Source: Quadrisphaera setariae (GTDB lineage Bacteria; Actinomycetota; Actinomycetes; Actinomycetales; Quadrisphaeraceae). From it: a DNA stretch of 64,000 bases. The DNA lies in assembly GCF_008041935.1 (NCBI RefSeq), contig NZ_VKAC01000018.1, positions 1 to 64,000 on the forward strand, written 5' to 3'. Positions 18,678 through 27,969 of the stretch are shown piece after piece. Positions within the stretch are counted from its first letter, which is position 1. Each line of letters begins with the position of its first letter. The position numbers and the translations under genes were made by a program. The notes beneath the pieces were generated by a model, which was given only the letters and a program-made list of their open reading frames with translations, did no database searches and had not been told where the DNA came from.

Positions 18678-20057
18678 ATGAGCAGCAGCACCCGCTCGCA
18701 GGCCCTGACCTCAACCACCACCGGGACGGTCCGCGCGACCTCGCGGCGGCAGTTCCTCAGCATGATCGCGCTGGCCCCCGTCGCCGGGTCGGCCCTCGCG
18801 GCGTGCGGCACCTCCGGGCCGGGGAGCGCCGGCTCCGGCGCGGACGCGGTGGCCACCGAGTGGTACCTGTCCGGCGAGCCGTCGGAGAGCATCACCACCG
18901 ACGCCGTCAACGCCTTCAACGAGGCCAACCCCGACCAGGCCATCGGGCTGACGTTCTTCCAGAACGACGCGTACAAGACGAAGATCAAGACGGCGATCGG
19001 CGCCGGCCAGGCGCCGACGATCATCTACGGCTGGGGCGGCGGCACGCTCGGCAGCTACGTCCAGGCCGGACAGGTCGACGACCTCACGGGCTGGTTCGAC
19101 CAGAACGTCGCCGTGCGCGACCGGCTCTTCCCCTCGAGCTTCGGCCCGGCCACGGTCGACGGGAAGCTCTACGCGCTGCCCAACGAGACGGTCACGCCGA
19201 TCGTCATGTACTACAACGACGAGCTCTTCGAGAAGGTCGGCGCCAGCAAGCCCACCACCTGGGACGAGCTGGTGGCCCTCGTGCCCGTCTTTCGCGAGGC
19301 GGGCGTCGCCCCGCTGAGCCTGGGCGGCCAGTCCCGCTGGACGTCGATGATGTGGCTCGAGTACCTGTTCGACCGCATCGGCGGCGACCAGGTCTTCGCC
19401 GACATCGCCGCCGCGAAGCCCGACGCGTGGAACACCCCCGCCGCGCTGGACGCGCTGACCAAGGTCCAGGACCTCGTGCGCGCCGGCGGCTTCGTCGACG
19501 GGTTTGAGTCCGTCACGGCCGACAGCAACGCCGACCAGGCGCTGCTGTACACGGGCCGCGCGGCGATGATGCTCCACGGCGCCTGGTGCTACGGCGCCAT
19601 GAAGAACGACGCCGCCGACTTCGTGACCGGCGGGAAGCTCAGCTTCGGCCCCTTCCCGACCGTGACCGGCGGCGCGGGCGACCCGAGCAACGCCGTGGGC
19701 AACCCCGGCCAGTACATGTCGGTCTTCTCGCAGGCGAGCCAGGAGGCCAAGGACGCCGCCCTGGCGTTCTTCGCCGACGGGATCATGACCGACGACGTCA
19801 TCCAGGCCTACATCGACAACGGCCAGGTGCCCATCGTCACCGGCATCGAGGACAAGCTCGCGGCCAGCGACGACGCGGAGTGGCTCGACTTCGTCTACCA
19901 GCTCGCGTCGAAGGCGGCCGTCTTCACGCAGTCGTGGGACCAGGCCCTCAGCCCCTCCACGGCGGAGGCGCTGCTCACCAACATCGAGCAGCTCTTCGCC
20001 CTGTCCATTGACCCGCAGGCGTTCATCACCACCATGAACGCCACGCTCGGCCAGTGA
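18678..20057 (+). CDS. ABC sugar transporter, solute-binding lipoprotein (second copy)
   Basis: A 459-residue paralogue of the preceding gene, aligning over the whole length with many identical blocks (for example FQNDAYKTKIKTAIGAGQAP, QSRWTSMMWLEY, ADSNADQALLYT, QSWDQALSP). It also carries a Tat motif (SRRQFLSM, Arg23-Arg24) and lipobox Cys43 (ALAAC). Differences cluster in ligand-facing segments (YSWGGG versus YGWGGG; NENAALIIFYYN versus NETVTPIVMYYN), suggesting a shifted ligand preference. Both binding proteins appear to serve the single permease pair downstream. An internal tandem duplication is the simplest origin. Confidence 0.92.
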   Translation: MSSSTRSQALTSTTTGTVRATSRRQFLSMIALAPVAGSALAACGTSGPGSAGSGADAVATEWYLSGEPSESITTDAVNAFNEANPDQAIGLTFFQNDAYKTKIKTAIGAGQAPTIIYGWGGGTLGSYVQAGQVDDLTGWFDQNVAVRDRLFPSSFGPATVDGKLYALPNETVTPIVMYYNDELFEKVGASKPTTWDELVALVPVFREAGVAPLSLGGQSRWTSMMWLEYLFDRIGGDQVFADIAAAKPDAWNTPAALDALTKVQDLVRAGGFVDGFESVTADSNADQALLYTGRAAMMLHGAWCYGAMKNDAADFVTGGKLSFGPFPTVTGGAGDPSNAVGNPGQYMSVFSQASQEAKDAALAFFADGIMTDDVIQAYIDNGQVPIVTGIEDKLAASDDAEWLDFVYQLASKAAVFTQSWDQALSPSTAEALLTNIEQLFALSIDPQAFITTMNATLGQ

Positions 20058-20107
20058 CGTCACGCCCCAGCACCGCCTGACCCGACCCCCAGGAGAGGAC
20101 AGCACCC

Positions 20108-21052
20108 ATGAGCGTCTCAGCGACGACGACGCGCGCGCCCGCGAGATCGGCGAGACCAGCCGGCACGAGCGAGCACAAGAGCGTCAAGACCGGATCCGTC
20201 GCGTGGATGGCGCTGCCCGCGCTGCTGTTCTTCCTCTTCTTCGGGGGCGTGCCGCTCGTCGGTGTCGTCCTGCTGAGCTTCACCCAGTGGGACGGCATCG
20301 GCGCGATCAGCTGGCTCGGCATCGGCAACTGGACCTCGGTGCTGGCCGACCCGGTGATGTGGAAGGCCATGGGCCTGACCTTCGGCATCATGATCTTCAG
20401 CTGGCTGGTGCAGACCCCGCTGGCGCTGCTGCTGGGGGTCTTCACCGCCGGCACGCAGCGCTACCGCGCGTTCCTGGCGGTGCTCTACTTCCTGCCGCTG
20501 CTCATGAGCGCCGCGGCCATCTCCATCGCCTACAAGGCGCTGCTGGACCCCAACTTCGGGCTGGCCGCCAGCCTCGGCATCCCGATCCTGGTGCAGAACT
20601 GGCTGGGCAGCCCCACGCTGGTGCTGTTCGTGGTCATCTTCGTGCTGAGCTGGATGTACGTGCCGTTCCACTCCCTGATCTACCAAGGCGGGGTGCGGCA
20701 GATCCCCAAGACGATGTACGAGGCGGCCAGCATCGACGGCGCCGGCACGGTGCGGCAGTTCTTCTCCATCACCCTGCCGCAGCTGAAGTACACGATCATC
20801 ACCTCCTCCACCCTCATGGTGGTGGGCTCGATGACCTCCTTCGACCTCATCTTCGTCCTGACCGGCGGTGGCCCCGGTGACGCCACCCGCGTGCTGGCGC
20901 TGGACATGTACCTGCGCGGCTTCCGCGCCAACCAGATGGGCCCGGCGAGCGTGATCGCCGTCCTGATCGTGCTCATCGGCCTGGCCCTCGCGCAGCTCCT
21001 GCAGCGCGTCGGTGGCAAGGACAAGTCGAGCAGCCAGATGGAAGGCATGTGA
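20108..21052 (+). CDS. ABC sugar transporter permease (MalF-like)
   Basis: A 314-residue membrane protein with about six transmembrane helices, beginning with a hydrophobic block near residue 37 (ALPALLFFLFFGGVPLVGVVLL). The cytoplasmic coupling loop has the EAA signature (YEAASIDGAGTVRQFFSITLPQL split around Gly), which contacts the ATPase. CUT1 transporters pair it with a MalG-like subunit, here the next gene. No ATPase gene is present, so a shared MsiK/MsmX-type ATPase encoded elsewhere is expected. The ATG start follows GGAGAGGAC. Confidence 0.92.
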   Translation: MSVSATTTRAPARSARPAGTSEHKSVKTGSVAWMALPALLFFLFFGGVPLVGVVLLSFTQWDGIGAISWLGIGNWTSVLADPVMWKAMGLTFGIMIFSWLVQTPLALLLGVFTAGTQRYRAFLAVLYFLPLLMSAAAISIAYKALLDPNFGLAASLGIPILVQNWLGSPTLVLFVVIFVLSWMYVPFHSLIYQGGVRQIPKTMYEAASIDGAGTVRQFFSITLPQLKYTIITSSTLMVVGSMTSFDLIFVLTGGGPGDATRVLALDMYLRGFRANQMGPASVIAVLIVLIGLALAQLLQRVGGKDKSSSQMEGM

Positions 21053-21053
21053 C

Positions 21054-21989
21054 GTGACGGACATCAGCGCCGGCTCCGCGCCGACCCCCGCCCTGTCGGG
21101 GGACCCCAGCACCACGCCCACCGCGCCGAAGGGCTCGGGCGCCGGGGTGGGCCAGCCCCGCCGCGGTCAGCGGGCCAGCCGCCCCAACTGGATGGCCGGG
21201 ATCTTCGGCTGGGGGTGGCTGGCGATCATCATCGTGCCGATCTACTGGATCGTCATCACCAGCCTCAAGCCCTCCAGCGAGTACTTCACCACCAACCCGC
21301 TGCTGCCCTCGACGTCGCCGACGTTGAGCGCCTACCAGCTGGTGCTGGAGAACGACTTCGCCATGTACTTCCTCAACAGCGCCATCGTGACGCTGGGCAC
21401 GGTGATCCCGGCGGTGCTCATCTCCTTCATGGCGGCGTTCGCCATCGTGCGCGGCTCGGGGCGCTTCCTGCGCTACACCAACGCCTTCCTGCTCATGGGC
21501 CTGGCGATCCCGCTGCAGGCGACGATCATCCCGGTGTACCTGATGATCATCCGGTTGTCGCTGTACGACTCCCTGACCGCGCTGATCCTGCCCAGCATCG
21601 CCTTCTCCATCCCGCTGGCGGTGCTGGTGCTGTCCAACTTCATCCGCGACGTGCCGAACGAGCTGTTCGAGTCGATGCGCCTGGACGGGACCAGTGAGTG
21701 GGGCACCGCGTGGCGCCTGGCGTTCCCGCTGGTGCGCCCGGCCGTCGCGACGGTGTCGATCTACACCGGTCTGCAGGTGTGGAACGGCTTCCTGCTGCCG
21801 CTGGTCCTGACCCAGAGCCCGGACCTGCGGGTGCTGCCGCTGGCGCTGTGGACCTTCCAGGGCCAGTACTCCGTCAACGTCCCCGCCGTCCTGGCGGCGG
21901 TCGTCCTGTCGACGCTGCCGATCCTGGCCTTCTACATCGTGGGCCGTCGTCAGCTGGTGTCCGGCCTCACCGCCGGCTTCGGAAAGTGA
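21054..21989 (+). CDS. ABC sugar transporter permease (MalG-like)
   Basis: A 311-residue inner-membrane permease. After about 45 polar residues it has six predicted helices, the typical IIVPIYWIVITSLKP start of MalG-like proteins, and the EAA loop variant ESMRLDGTSEWGTAWRLAFPL. The GTG start is separated by one base from the stop of the MalF-like gene, with GGAAGG upstream, so translation is coupled. Confidence 0.92.
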   Translation: MTDISAGSAPTPALSGDPSTTPTAPKGSGAGVGQPRRGQRASRPNWMAGIFGWGWLAIIIVPIYWIVITSLKPSSEYFTTNPLLPSTSPTLSAYQLVLENDFAMYFLNSAIVTLGTVIPAVLISFMAAFAIVRGSGRFLRYTNAFLLMGLAIPLQATIIPVYLMIIRLSLYDSLTALILPSIAFSIPLAVLVLSNFIRDVPNELFESMRLDGTSEWGTAWRLAFPLVRPAVATVSIYTGLQVWNGFLLPLVLTQSPDLRVLPLALWTFQGQYSVNVPAVLAAVVLSTLPILAFYIVGRRQLVSGLTAGFGK

Positions 21990-21999
21990 GCACCACCCC

Positions 22000-22740
22000 T
22001 TGACCTCCTCCTCAGGCGCCAAGCGCGCCCTCGTCACCCGCGGCGGCTGGGACGGGCACCAGCCCGTCGAGGCCACCGAGCTGTTCATCCCGTTCCTGCG
22101 CGAGGCCGGCTTCGACGTCCGCGTGGAGGAGGGGCCGTCGGCGTACGCCGAGGCGGACTACATGGCAGGCCTCGACCTTGTGGTGCAGAGCATCACGATG
22201 TCGACGATCGAGCCCGACGCCCTGAAGGGGCTCATGGCTGCCGTCGCCGCCGGCACCGGCTTCGCGGGCTGGCACGGCGGGATCGCCGACTCCTTCCGCA
22301 ACAGCTCGGACTACCTGCAGCTGGTGGGCGGTCAGTTCGCCACGCACGCGGCGCTGCACCCCCCGCACGAGCGCAAGGGCGAGATGGACGACAACTACGT
22401 CCCGCACCGCGTCGAGCTGACGTCGGCCGGGCGGGAGCACCCGATCACCTCGGTGCTGGACGACTTCGACCTCGTCACCGAGCAGTACTGGATCCTCTCG
22501 GACGACCTCAACGACGTCCTGGCCACCACGACCACGGACACCCGCGACTGGGAGCCGTGGCACCGCCCCGTCACCTGCCCCGCGGTGTGGACCCGCTCGT
22601 GGGGCGAGGGCCGCGTCTTCGTGGCGACGCCCGGCCACCGGGTGGACGTCCTCGAGGACCCGAACGTCCGCACGCTCGTGGAGCGGGGCCTGCTGTGGGC
22701 GGGCCGCTCCCTCGAGACGACCTCGGAGGAGACCCGATGA
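22000..22740 (+). CDS. ThuA-like domain protein
   Basis: A 246-residue cytoplasmic protein with a glutamine-amidotransferase-like (ThuA) fold. Visible: an N-terminal TRGGWDGHQPVEATELF, GTGFAGWHGGIADSF (the nucleophile-elbow region; ThuA proteins lack the amidotransferase Cys), a GGQFATH segment and WTRSWGEGRVFVATPGH. ThuA-type genes accompany CUT1 transporters and Gfo/Idh/MocA genes, as in trehalose-utilisation (thu) clusters, where they help convert keto-sugars. The start appears to be TTG; no ATG or GTG in frame precedes the conserved region. It overlaps the next gene by ATGA. Confidence 0.85.
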   Translation: MTSSSGAKRALVTRGGWDGHQPVEATELFIPFLREAGFDVRVEEGPSAYAEADYMAGLDLVVQSITMSTIEPDALKGLMAAVAAGTGFAGWHGGIADSFRNSSDYLQLVGGQFATHAALHPPHERKGEMDDNYVPHRVELTSAGREHPITSVLDDFDLVTEQYWILSDDLNDVLATTTTDTRDWEPWHRPVTCPAVWTRSWGEGRVFVATPGHRVDVLEDPNVRTLVERGLLWAGRSLETTSEETR

Positions 22741-23876
22741 GCAAGCCCCTGCGCGTCGGCGTCGTCGGCGCCGGCAAGATCAGCGAGCAGTACAGCCTCA
22801 ACCTCGCCCGGCTGCCCCAGCTCGCGCTGACGGCCGTCGCCGACCTCGACACGGCGAGGGCGGAGGCGCTGGCCAGCGCCCACGAGGGCGCCCGCGCCCT
22901 GCCGCTCCAGCAGCTCCTGGAGGCCGACGACGTCGACGTCGTCCTCAACCTCACCATCCCCGCGGCCCACGCCGAGGTGGCGCTGGCCGCGATCGCCGCG
23001 GGCAAGCACGTCTACGGCGAGAAGCCCCTGGCCGCGACGACCGCCGAGGGGCGGGCCGTCCTCGAGGCGGCCGCCGCCGCCGGCGTGCGCGTCGGCTGCG
23101 CCCCCGACACGGTGCTCGGCACCGGGGTGCAGACGGCGCGCGCCGCCGTCGAGGCCGGGCTCATCGGCACCCCGCACGCCGCCACCGCCACGTTCGTGGC
23201 GCCCGGGCACGAGCTGTGGCACCCCTCGCCGGAGTTCTACTACGCGCCCGGCGGCGGCCCGCTGCTCGACATGGGCCCGTACTACATGACCTCCCTGGTG
23301 CACCTGCTCGGCCCGGTGTCGCGCGTGACCGGGCTGGCGTCGGCGCCGCGCTCGAGCCGGACGGTGGCCACCGGTCCCAAGGCCGGGCTGGAGTTCGAGG
23401 TGACGACGCCGAGCCACGTCACGGGGCTGCTGCAGCACCGCGACGGGGCGCTGACCACCGTGGTGATGAGCTTCGACGTGTGGGGCTCGCGGGCGCCGCG
23501 CCTCGAGGTCCACGGGCCGAAGGGCTCGCTGTCGGTGCCGGACCCCAACTACTTCGAGGGCTCCGTGGAGCTGTGCAGCCCCGACGTCGCCGGGCTCGAC
23601 CAGTGGGGCCGCGCCCAGTGGAAGGAGCTCGAGCCGAGCGCCGGGTACGCCGGCGCCGGCCGCGGCGAGGGCCTCGCCGACCTCGCCCTGGGGCTGGGGT
23701 CGGGCACGGCGCACCGCGCCTCGGGGGAGGTGGCGCTGCACGTGCTCGACGTCATGGAGCAGGTGCTCGCCTCCGCGGCCTCCGGTGGCGCTCCGGTGGA
23801 GGTCACCTCCACGTGCGAGCGTCCCGAGCCCGTCGCCGGGCTCGTCGACCTGACGGCGCAGACCGCCTCCGCCTGA
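22737..23876 (+). CDS. Gfo/Idh/MocA-family oxidoreductase
   Basis: A 379-residue NAD(P)-dependent sugar dehydrogenase. The Rossmann motif RVGVVGAGKISEQY lies at the start, and GEKPLA near residue 98 carries the catalytic Lys. The C-terminal domain has GGGPLLDMGPYYMTSLVHLLGP in family position. Its ATG overlaps the ThuA stop (ATGA). Together with ThuA this resembles the ThuA/ThuB pair that oxidises disaccharides to 3-keto derivatives, but the substrate here is not determined. Confidence 0.88.
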   Translation: MSKPLRVGVVGAGKISEQYSLNLARLPQLALTAVADLDTARAEALASAHEGARALPLQQLLEADDVDVVLNLTIPAAHAEVALAAIAAGKHVYGEKPLAATTAEGRAVLEAAAAAGVRVGCAPDTVLGTGVQTARAAVEAGLIGTPHAATATFVAPGHELWHPSPEFYYAPGGGPLLDMGPYYMTSLVHLLGPVSRVTGLASAPRSSRTVATGPKAGLEFEVTTPSHVTGLLQHRDGALTTVVMSFDVWGSRAPRLEVHGPKGSLSVPDPNYFEGSVELCSPDVAGLDQWGRAQWKELEPSAGYAGAGRGEGLADLALGLGSGTAHRASGEVALHVLDVMEQVLASAASGGAPVEVTSTCERPEPVAGLVDLTAQTASA

Positions 23877-23886
23877 TCCCCCGCCC

Positions 23887-23900
23887 TCCGTGATCACGGA
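23887..23900. promoter_or_regulatory. 14-bp perfect palindrome upstream of the GH3 gene
   Basis: TCCGTGATCACGGA is fully symmetric and lies 21 bp before the GH3 start, in the only gap of the operon's second half. It could be an operator or a small hairpin that tunes GH3 translation. It does not resemble the LacI or ROK sites of this region. Confidence 0.4.
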
Positions 23901-23921
23901 CGGAGAGACTGGAGCGAGACC

Positions 23922-26300
23922 ATGAGCACCGACCTCCCCGCACGCCCCGTCCAGCGCGGCGCGGCCGACGTCGACCCGTCGACGCCGCTGAGCCCCGAGC
24001 GCGCAGCCCGCGTCGAAGAGCTCGTCGCCTCCATGACGCCTGCGGAGAAGCTCTACCAGCTCGTGGGTCTGTGGGAGGGCCGCGGCGGCACGGGTGAGGG
24101 CGGCGACGTCGCCCCCATGGCGGACGCCATGCAGGGCGACGCCCCCGACTCCCTCGAGGGGTACGCGCTGCACGGCCTCGGGCAGCTCACGCGCGTCTTC
24201 GGCACCACGCCCGTCGACGCCGTCGAGGGCGCCCGCGGGCTCGTGGCCAAGCAGCGCTGGCTGGTCGAGCGCTCCCGCCACGGCGTCCCGGCGCTCGTCC
24301 ACGAGGAGTGCCTCACCGGCCTCGCGGCCTGGGGCGCCACCACGTTCCCGGCACCCCTCAGCTGGGGGGCCAGCTTCGACGAAGATCTCGTGGAGCAGGT
24401 AGGAGCCGCCATCGGCGACTCCATGCGCTCCCTCGGCGTCCACCAGGGTCTGGCGCCGGTCCTCGACGTGGTCCGCGACGCGCGCTGGGGGCGCGTCGAG
24501 GAGTGCATCAGCGAGGACCCCCACCTGGTGGGCGAGGTGGCGACGGCGTACGTGCGGGGGGTCCAGTCCGCCGGCGTCGTCGCCACCCTCAAGCACTTCG
24601 TCGGGTACTCCAACAGCCGTGCCGGCCGCAACCTCGCCCCCGTGCACGCCGGGCCGCGCGAGCTGGCCGACGTGCTGCTCGTGCCCTTCGAGATGGCCGT
24701 GCTCGACGGTCGCGTCGGCTCGGTGATGAACAGCTACGCCGAGGTCGACGGCGTGCCGGTGGCCGCTGACGCCTCGCTGCTCACGGAGCTGCTGCGCGAG
24801 CGGTGGGGCTTCGGGGGCACCGTCGTGGCGGACTACTTCTCCGTGGCGTTCCTGCAGACGCTGCACGGGGTGGCCGCTGACGTCGCCGACGCCGGCGCGC
24901 AGGCGCTCGAGGCCGGCATCGACGTGGAGCTGCCCACCGGGGTCGCGTACCTGGCGCTCACCGAGGCCGTCGAGTCCGGGGCACTGTCCCTGGACCTGGT
25001 CGACCGGGCGCTGCGGCGCGTGCTGGTGCAGAAGGCGGCCCTCGGGCTGCTGGACCCCGACTACGACCCCTCCGTCGACCTCGGCGCGATCGACCTCGAC
25101 CCGCCCGCCCACCGCGACCTCGCGCGGCGCCTGGCGGAGGAGTCCGTGGTCCTGCTGTCGAACGACGGCTCGCTGCCCCTGGGCGGGGGGACGACGACGG
25201 CGAGGCGCATCGCGGTGGTCGGGCCCAACGCCGACGACCCGTCCGCGCTGTTCGGGTGCTACTCCTTCGCCAACCACGTGCTCGCGCAGCACCCCGGCAC
25301 GCCGATGCGGCTCACGGTGCCGCCGGTGCTCGACGCGCTGCGGTCCGAGCTGGAGGGGGCGGAGCTGGTGCACGCCCGCGGCTGTGACGTCGACACCGAC
25401 GACACCTCCGGCTTCCGTGCCGCTGTGGAGGCGGCGCGCGGCGCGGACGCCGTCGTCGTCGTCCTCGGAGACCGGGCGGGGCTGTTCGGCCGCGGGACGA
25501 GCGGGGAGGGCTGCGACGCGGAGTCCCTCGACCTGCCGGGCGTGCAGCAGCAGCTGCTCGACGCGGTGCTCGACGGTGTGGACCCCGGGACGCCGGTGGT
25601 GCTCGTGCTGCTCACCGGGCGGCCGTACGCGGTGGCCAGCGCCCTGCAGCGGTGCTCGGCCGTGGTGCAGGCGTTCTTCCCCGGCCAGGAGGGCGCCGGC
25701 GCGATCGCCGGGGTGCTGTCGGGGAGGGTCAACCCCTCGGGGCACCTGCCCGTGACGCTGCCGCGCTCCGTCGGGGCGCAGCCGTACTCCTACCTGCACC
25801 CGATCCTCGGTGGCGCGTCCTCGGTGTCGAACATCGCCACCGAGCCGGTGCTGCCCTTCGGGCACGGCCTCAGCTACACGACCTTCGAGCGCTCCGACCT
25901 GCAGGTGGAGTCCGCCGAGGTGCCCACCGGCGGGTCGCTCGTGGCGTCCGTGGTGGTGAGGAACACCGGCGAGCGGGCCGGCGCCGACGTCGTCCAGCTC
26001 TACGGGCACGACCCGGTCGCGTCCGTGACGCGCCCCGTGACGCAGCTGCTGGCGCACGCCCGGGTCGAGCTCGAGCCGGGGGAGTCGGTGCGCGTGCTCT
26101 TCGACGTGCCCACTCGCCGCCTGGCGCTGACGGACCGCCGCGGAGCGCGCGTGGTGGAGCCGGGCGCGGTGCAGCTGCGCGTGGGCCCGGACGCCGAGCA
26201 CGTGGAGCTCACCGCCGACGTCGAGCTGGTCGGCGACGCCCACCCGGTGACGACGGCGGACCGCCGGACGGTGCTGGTGGAGCGCGAGCCGCTCGCCTGA
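23922..26300 (+). CDS. Glycoside hydrolase family 3 (beta-xylosidase/beta-glucosidase type)
   Basis: A 792-residue exo-glycosidase that would release single sugars from imported oligosaccharides. There is no signal peptide, so it is probably cytoplasmic. Domain order: TIM barrel (about 30-390) with KHFVGY (substrate-binding Lys/His) and the nucleophile Asp304 in VVADYFSV; an alpha/beta sandwich (about 395-640) with SVVLLSNDGSLPL and GRPYAV; and a C-terminal fibronectin-III-like domain (about 680-760). The last operon position fits a role after uptake by the ABC transporter. Xylosidase and glucosidase activities cannot be separated by sequence reading. A perfect 19-bp hairpin closes the operon. 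Confidence 0.92.
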   Translation: MSTDLPARPVQRGAADVDPSTPLSPERAARVEELVASMTPAEKLYQLVGLWEGRGGTGEGGDVAPMADAMQGDAPDSLEGYALHGLGQLTRVFGTTPVDAVEGARGLVAKQRWLVERSRHGVPALVHEECLTGLAAWGATTFPAPLSWGASFDEDLVEQVGAAIGDSMRSLGVHQGLAPVLDVVRDARWGRVEECISEDPHLVGEVATAYVRGVQSAGVVATLKHFVGYSNSRAGRNLAPVHAGPRELADVLLVPFEMAVLDGRVGSVMNSYAEVDGVPVAADASLLTELLRERWGFGGTVVADYFSVAFLQTLHGVAADVADAGAQALEAGIDVELPTGVAYLALTEAVESGALSLDLVDRALRRVLVQKAALGLLDPDYDPSVDLGAIDLDPPAHRDLARRLAEESVVLLSNDGSLPLGGGTTTARRIAVVGPNADDPSALFGCYSFANHVLAQHPGTPMRLTVPPVLDALRSELEGAELVHARGCDVDTDDTSGFRAAVEAARGADAVVVVLGDRAGLFGRGTSGEGCDAESLDLPGVQQQLLDAVLDGVDPGTPVVLVLLTGRPYAVASALQRCSAVVQAFFPGQEGAGAIAGVLSGRVNPSGHLPVTLPRSVGAQPYSYLHPILGGASSVSNIATEPVLPFGHGLSYTTFERSDLQVESAEVPTGGSLVASVVVRNTGERAGADVVQLYGHDPVASVTRPVTQLLAHARVELEPGESVRVLFDVPTRRLALTDRRGARVVEPGAVQLRVGPDAEHVELTADVELVGDAHPVTTADRRTVLVEREPLA

Positions 26301-26312
26301 GGACGCCGCTGG

Positions 26313-26354
26313 CGCCAGAGGCCCCCACCCCGCACGGGGTGGGGGCCTCTGGCG
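26313..26354. terminator. Terminator of the sugar operon
   Basis: A perfect 19-bp stem CGCCAGAGGCCCCCACCCC with its complement and a 4-nt loop lies 12 bp after the GH3 stop and before the convergent protease gene. Confidence 0.9.
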
Positions 26355-26369
26355 TCTGAGGGCCGCGCG

Positions 26370-27866
26370 TCAGCCGGCGTTGCCGCCGTCGGAGCCGAGC
26401 TTCACCTGGATGTCCTGCTGCTGCCCGTTGCGGACCACCTGCAGCGTCACGGTGTCGCCCGGTGCGCGGGAGCGGATCTGCGCGGTCAGCGACTCGGCGC
26501 TGGTCACCGGGGTGCCGTCGACGGCGGTGATCGCGTCGCCCTTCTGGATGTCCGCGGCTGCGGCGGCGCCACCGGGGGCGACCTCCGCCACGACCGCGGC
26601 CTGGCGGGTGGTGCCGTTCGCCGTCGCGGTCCCGCTCTCGCTGGTCATGGTGACCCCGAGCCGGGCGTGCTCGGCCTTGCCGTTCTGGACCAGCTCGGTC
26701 GCGACGCGCTTCACCTCGTTGCCGGGGATGGCGAAGCCGAGGCCGATGCTGCCGGCCTGGCCGGACCCGTCGGAGGTGGAGGCGATGGAGGAGTTCACCC
26801 CGATGACCTGACCGCTCGCGTCGACCAGCGGGCCTCCGGAGTTGCCCGGGTTGATGGCGGCGTCCGTCTGCAGCGCGTTGGTCACCACGGTGGTGTCCGG
26901 CTGCTGCTGCTGGTTGAAGCCGAACGGGTCGGGCTGGGACTGCTGCGACTCGCTGGCCTGCGTGGTCACCGGTCGGTCGGTGGCGGAGATGATGCCCGTG
27001 GTCACCGTGTCCTGCAGGCCCAGCGGGTTGCCGATGGCCATGACGTTCTGGCCGACGACCACCTTGCTGGAGTCGCCGAAGGTGGCGGGCGTGAGGTTGC
27101 TCGGCGGGTTCTGGATCTGGATGACGGCCAGGTCCGTCGACGGGTCGGTGCCGGTGATCTTGCCCTGGTAGATGGTGCCGTCGGACAGGATGATCCGGAT
27201 CTGCCCGTCAGCCCCCGCAGCGGTCGCCACGTGGTTGTTCGTGACCACGTGACCCTCCTCGTCGAGGATGATCCCGGTGCCCTCGCCGCCGGTCTGCCCG
27301 TTGGAGACCTGGATGGTCACCACGCTGGGCTCCACCTTCTGGGCCACCTGGCTCCAGTTGACGGCCTGGTCGAGCGGCACCGCCTGCGCGGCGGAACCGC
27401 CGTTGTCGGCCGTACCGCCACCGGAGCCGCCGATCGAGCTGGAGGCCGACGCGGGGGCAGCGGTCTGGTCGCTGAGGCGCGCGGCGCCGAACGCGCCGCC
27501 GCCGGCGATCAGCGCGGCGATCGCGGCGATCGCCACCACGCCGCCCCACCCGGGCCCGCGGCGGTGCCCGGCGCCCGTCCCGGTGCCGGAGCCGCTCCCA
27601 CCGCTCGGGTCGCTGGAGGGAGTGCCGTACCAGGCGGTGTGGTCGCCCGAGCTGTGGCCGCCGAACTGGTGGCCGCCCTGCGCGTGCTGGCCGGTCTTGT
27701 CGTCCTGCCAGGCGGGCTGGGGGGCGGTCGGGGCGGAGCGGTACGGGTCGCGCGTCGGCTGCGGCCCGGTCTGCCCGCTGCCCACCCACCCCTCGCCGGG
27801 CGGTGCCCAGGACGGCGTCTGGCCGTTCGGAGTCCCGGAACCGGCGGACTGGGTGTCGTGGCTCAT
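26370..27866 (-). CDS. HtrA/DegP-type serine protease with PDZ domain
   Basis: A 498-residue membrane-anchored protease. The first 105 residues are a Pro/Gly/Ser-rich cytoplasmic segment, followed by one transmembrane helix (about 108-128) and an extracytoplasmic trypsin-like domain. The catalytic triad is visible: His212 (VVTNNHV), Asp245 (STDLAV) and Ser343 (GNSGGPL). A PDZ domain covers about 400-490. This is the layout of actinobacterial HtrA/PepD proteins in envelope protein quality control. The ATG used has GGAG at suitable spacing; an ATG two codons upstream directly abuts the ribosome site. Confidence 0.93.
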   Translation of the reverse strand: MSHDTQSAGSGTPNGQTPSWAPPGEGWVGSGQTGPQPTRDPYRSAPTAPQPAWQDDKTGQHAQGGHQFGGHSSGDHTAWYGTPSSDPSGGSGSGTGTGAGHRRGPGWGGVVAIAAIAALIAGGGAFGAARLSDQTAAPASASSSIGGSGGGTADNGGSAAQAVPLDQAVNWSQVAQKVEPSVVTIQVSNGQTGGEGTGIILDEEGHVVTNNHVATAAGADGQIRIILSDGTIYQGKITGTDPSTDLAVIQIQNPPSNLTPATFGDSSKVVVGQNVMAIGNPLGLQDTVTTGIISATDRPVTTQASESQQSQPDPFGFNQQQQPDTTVVTNALQTDAAINPGNSGGPLVDASGQVIGVNSSIASTSDGSGQAGSIGLGFAIPGNEVKRVATELVQNGKAEHARLGVTMTSESGTATANGTTRQAAVVAEVAPGGAAAAADIQKGDAITAVDGTPVTSAESLTAQIRSRAPGDTVTLQVVRNGQQQDIQVKLGSDGGNAG

Positions 27867-27969
27867 GGTCATCTCTCCGTCAGGAGTGGGTGTGGCGGTA
27901 CGCGTAGGAGACAACAGGAACGGGCTGCACGCACCGTGGACGCTACCTGGGAGGCTCCTGGATGCGGAG

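Noticed and set aside
20058-20107. Possible ATPase gene missing from the ABC operon
   Set aside because: The gap is too short for any gene; CUT1 systems in actinobacteria commonly use a shared ATPase encoded elsewhere.
22395-26243. Minus-strand open frame antisense to GH3 and oxidoreductase
   Set aside because: The plus-strand genes have full catalytic motifs; the antisense product is His/Arg/Gly-rich low complexity.
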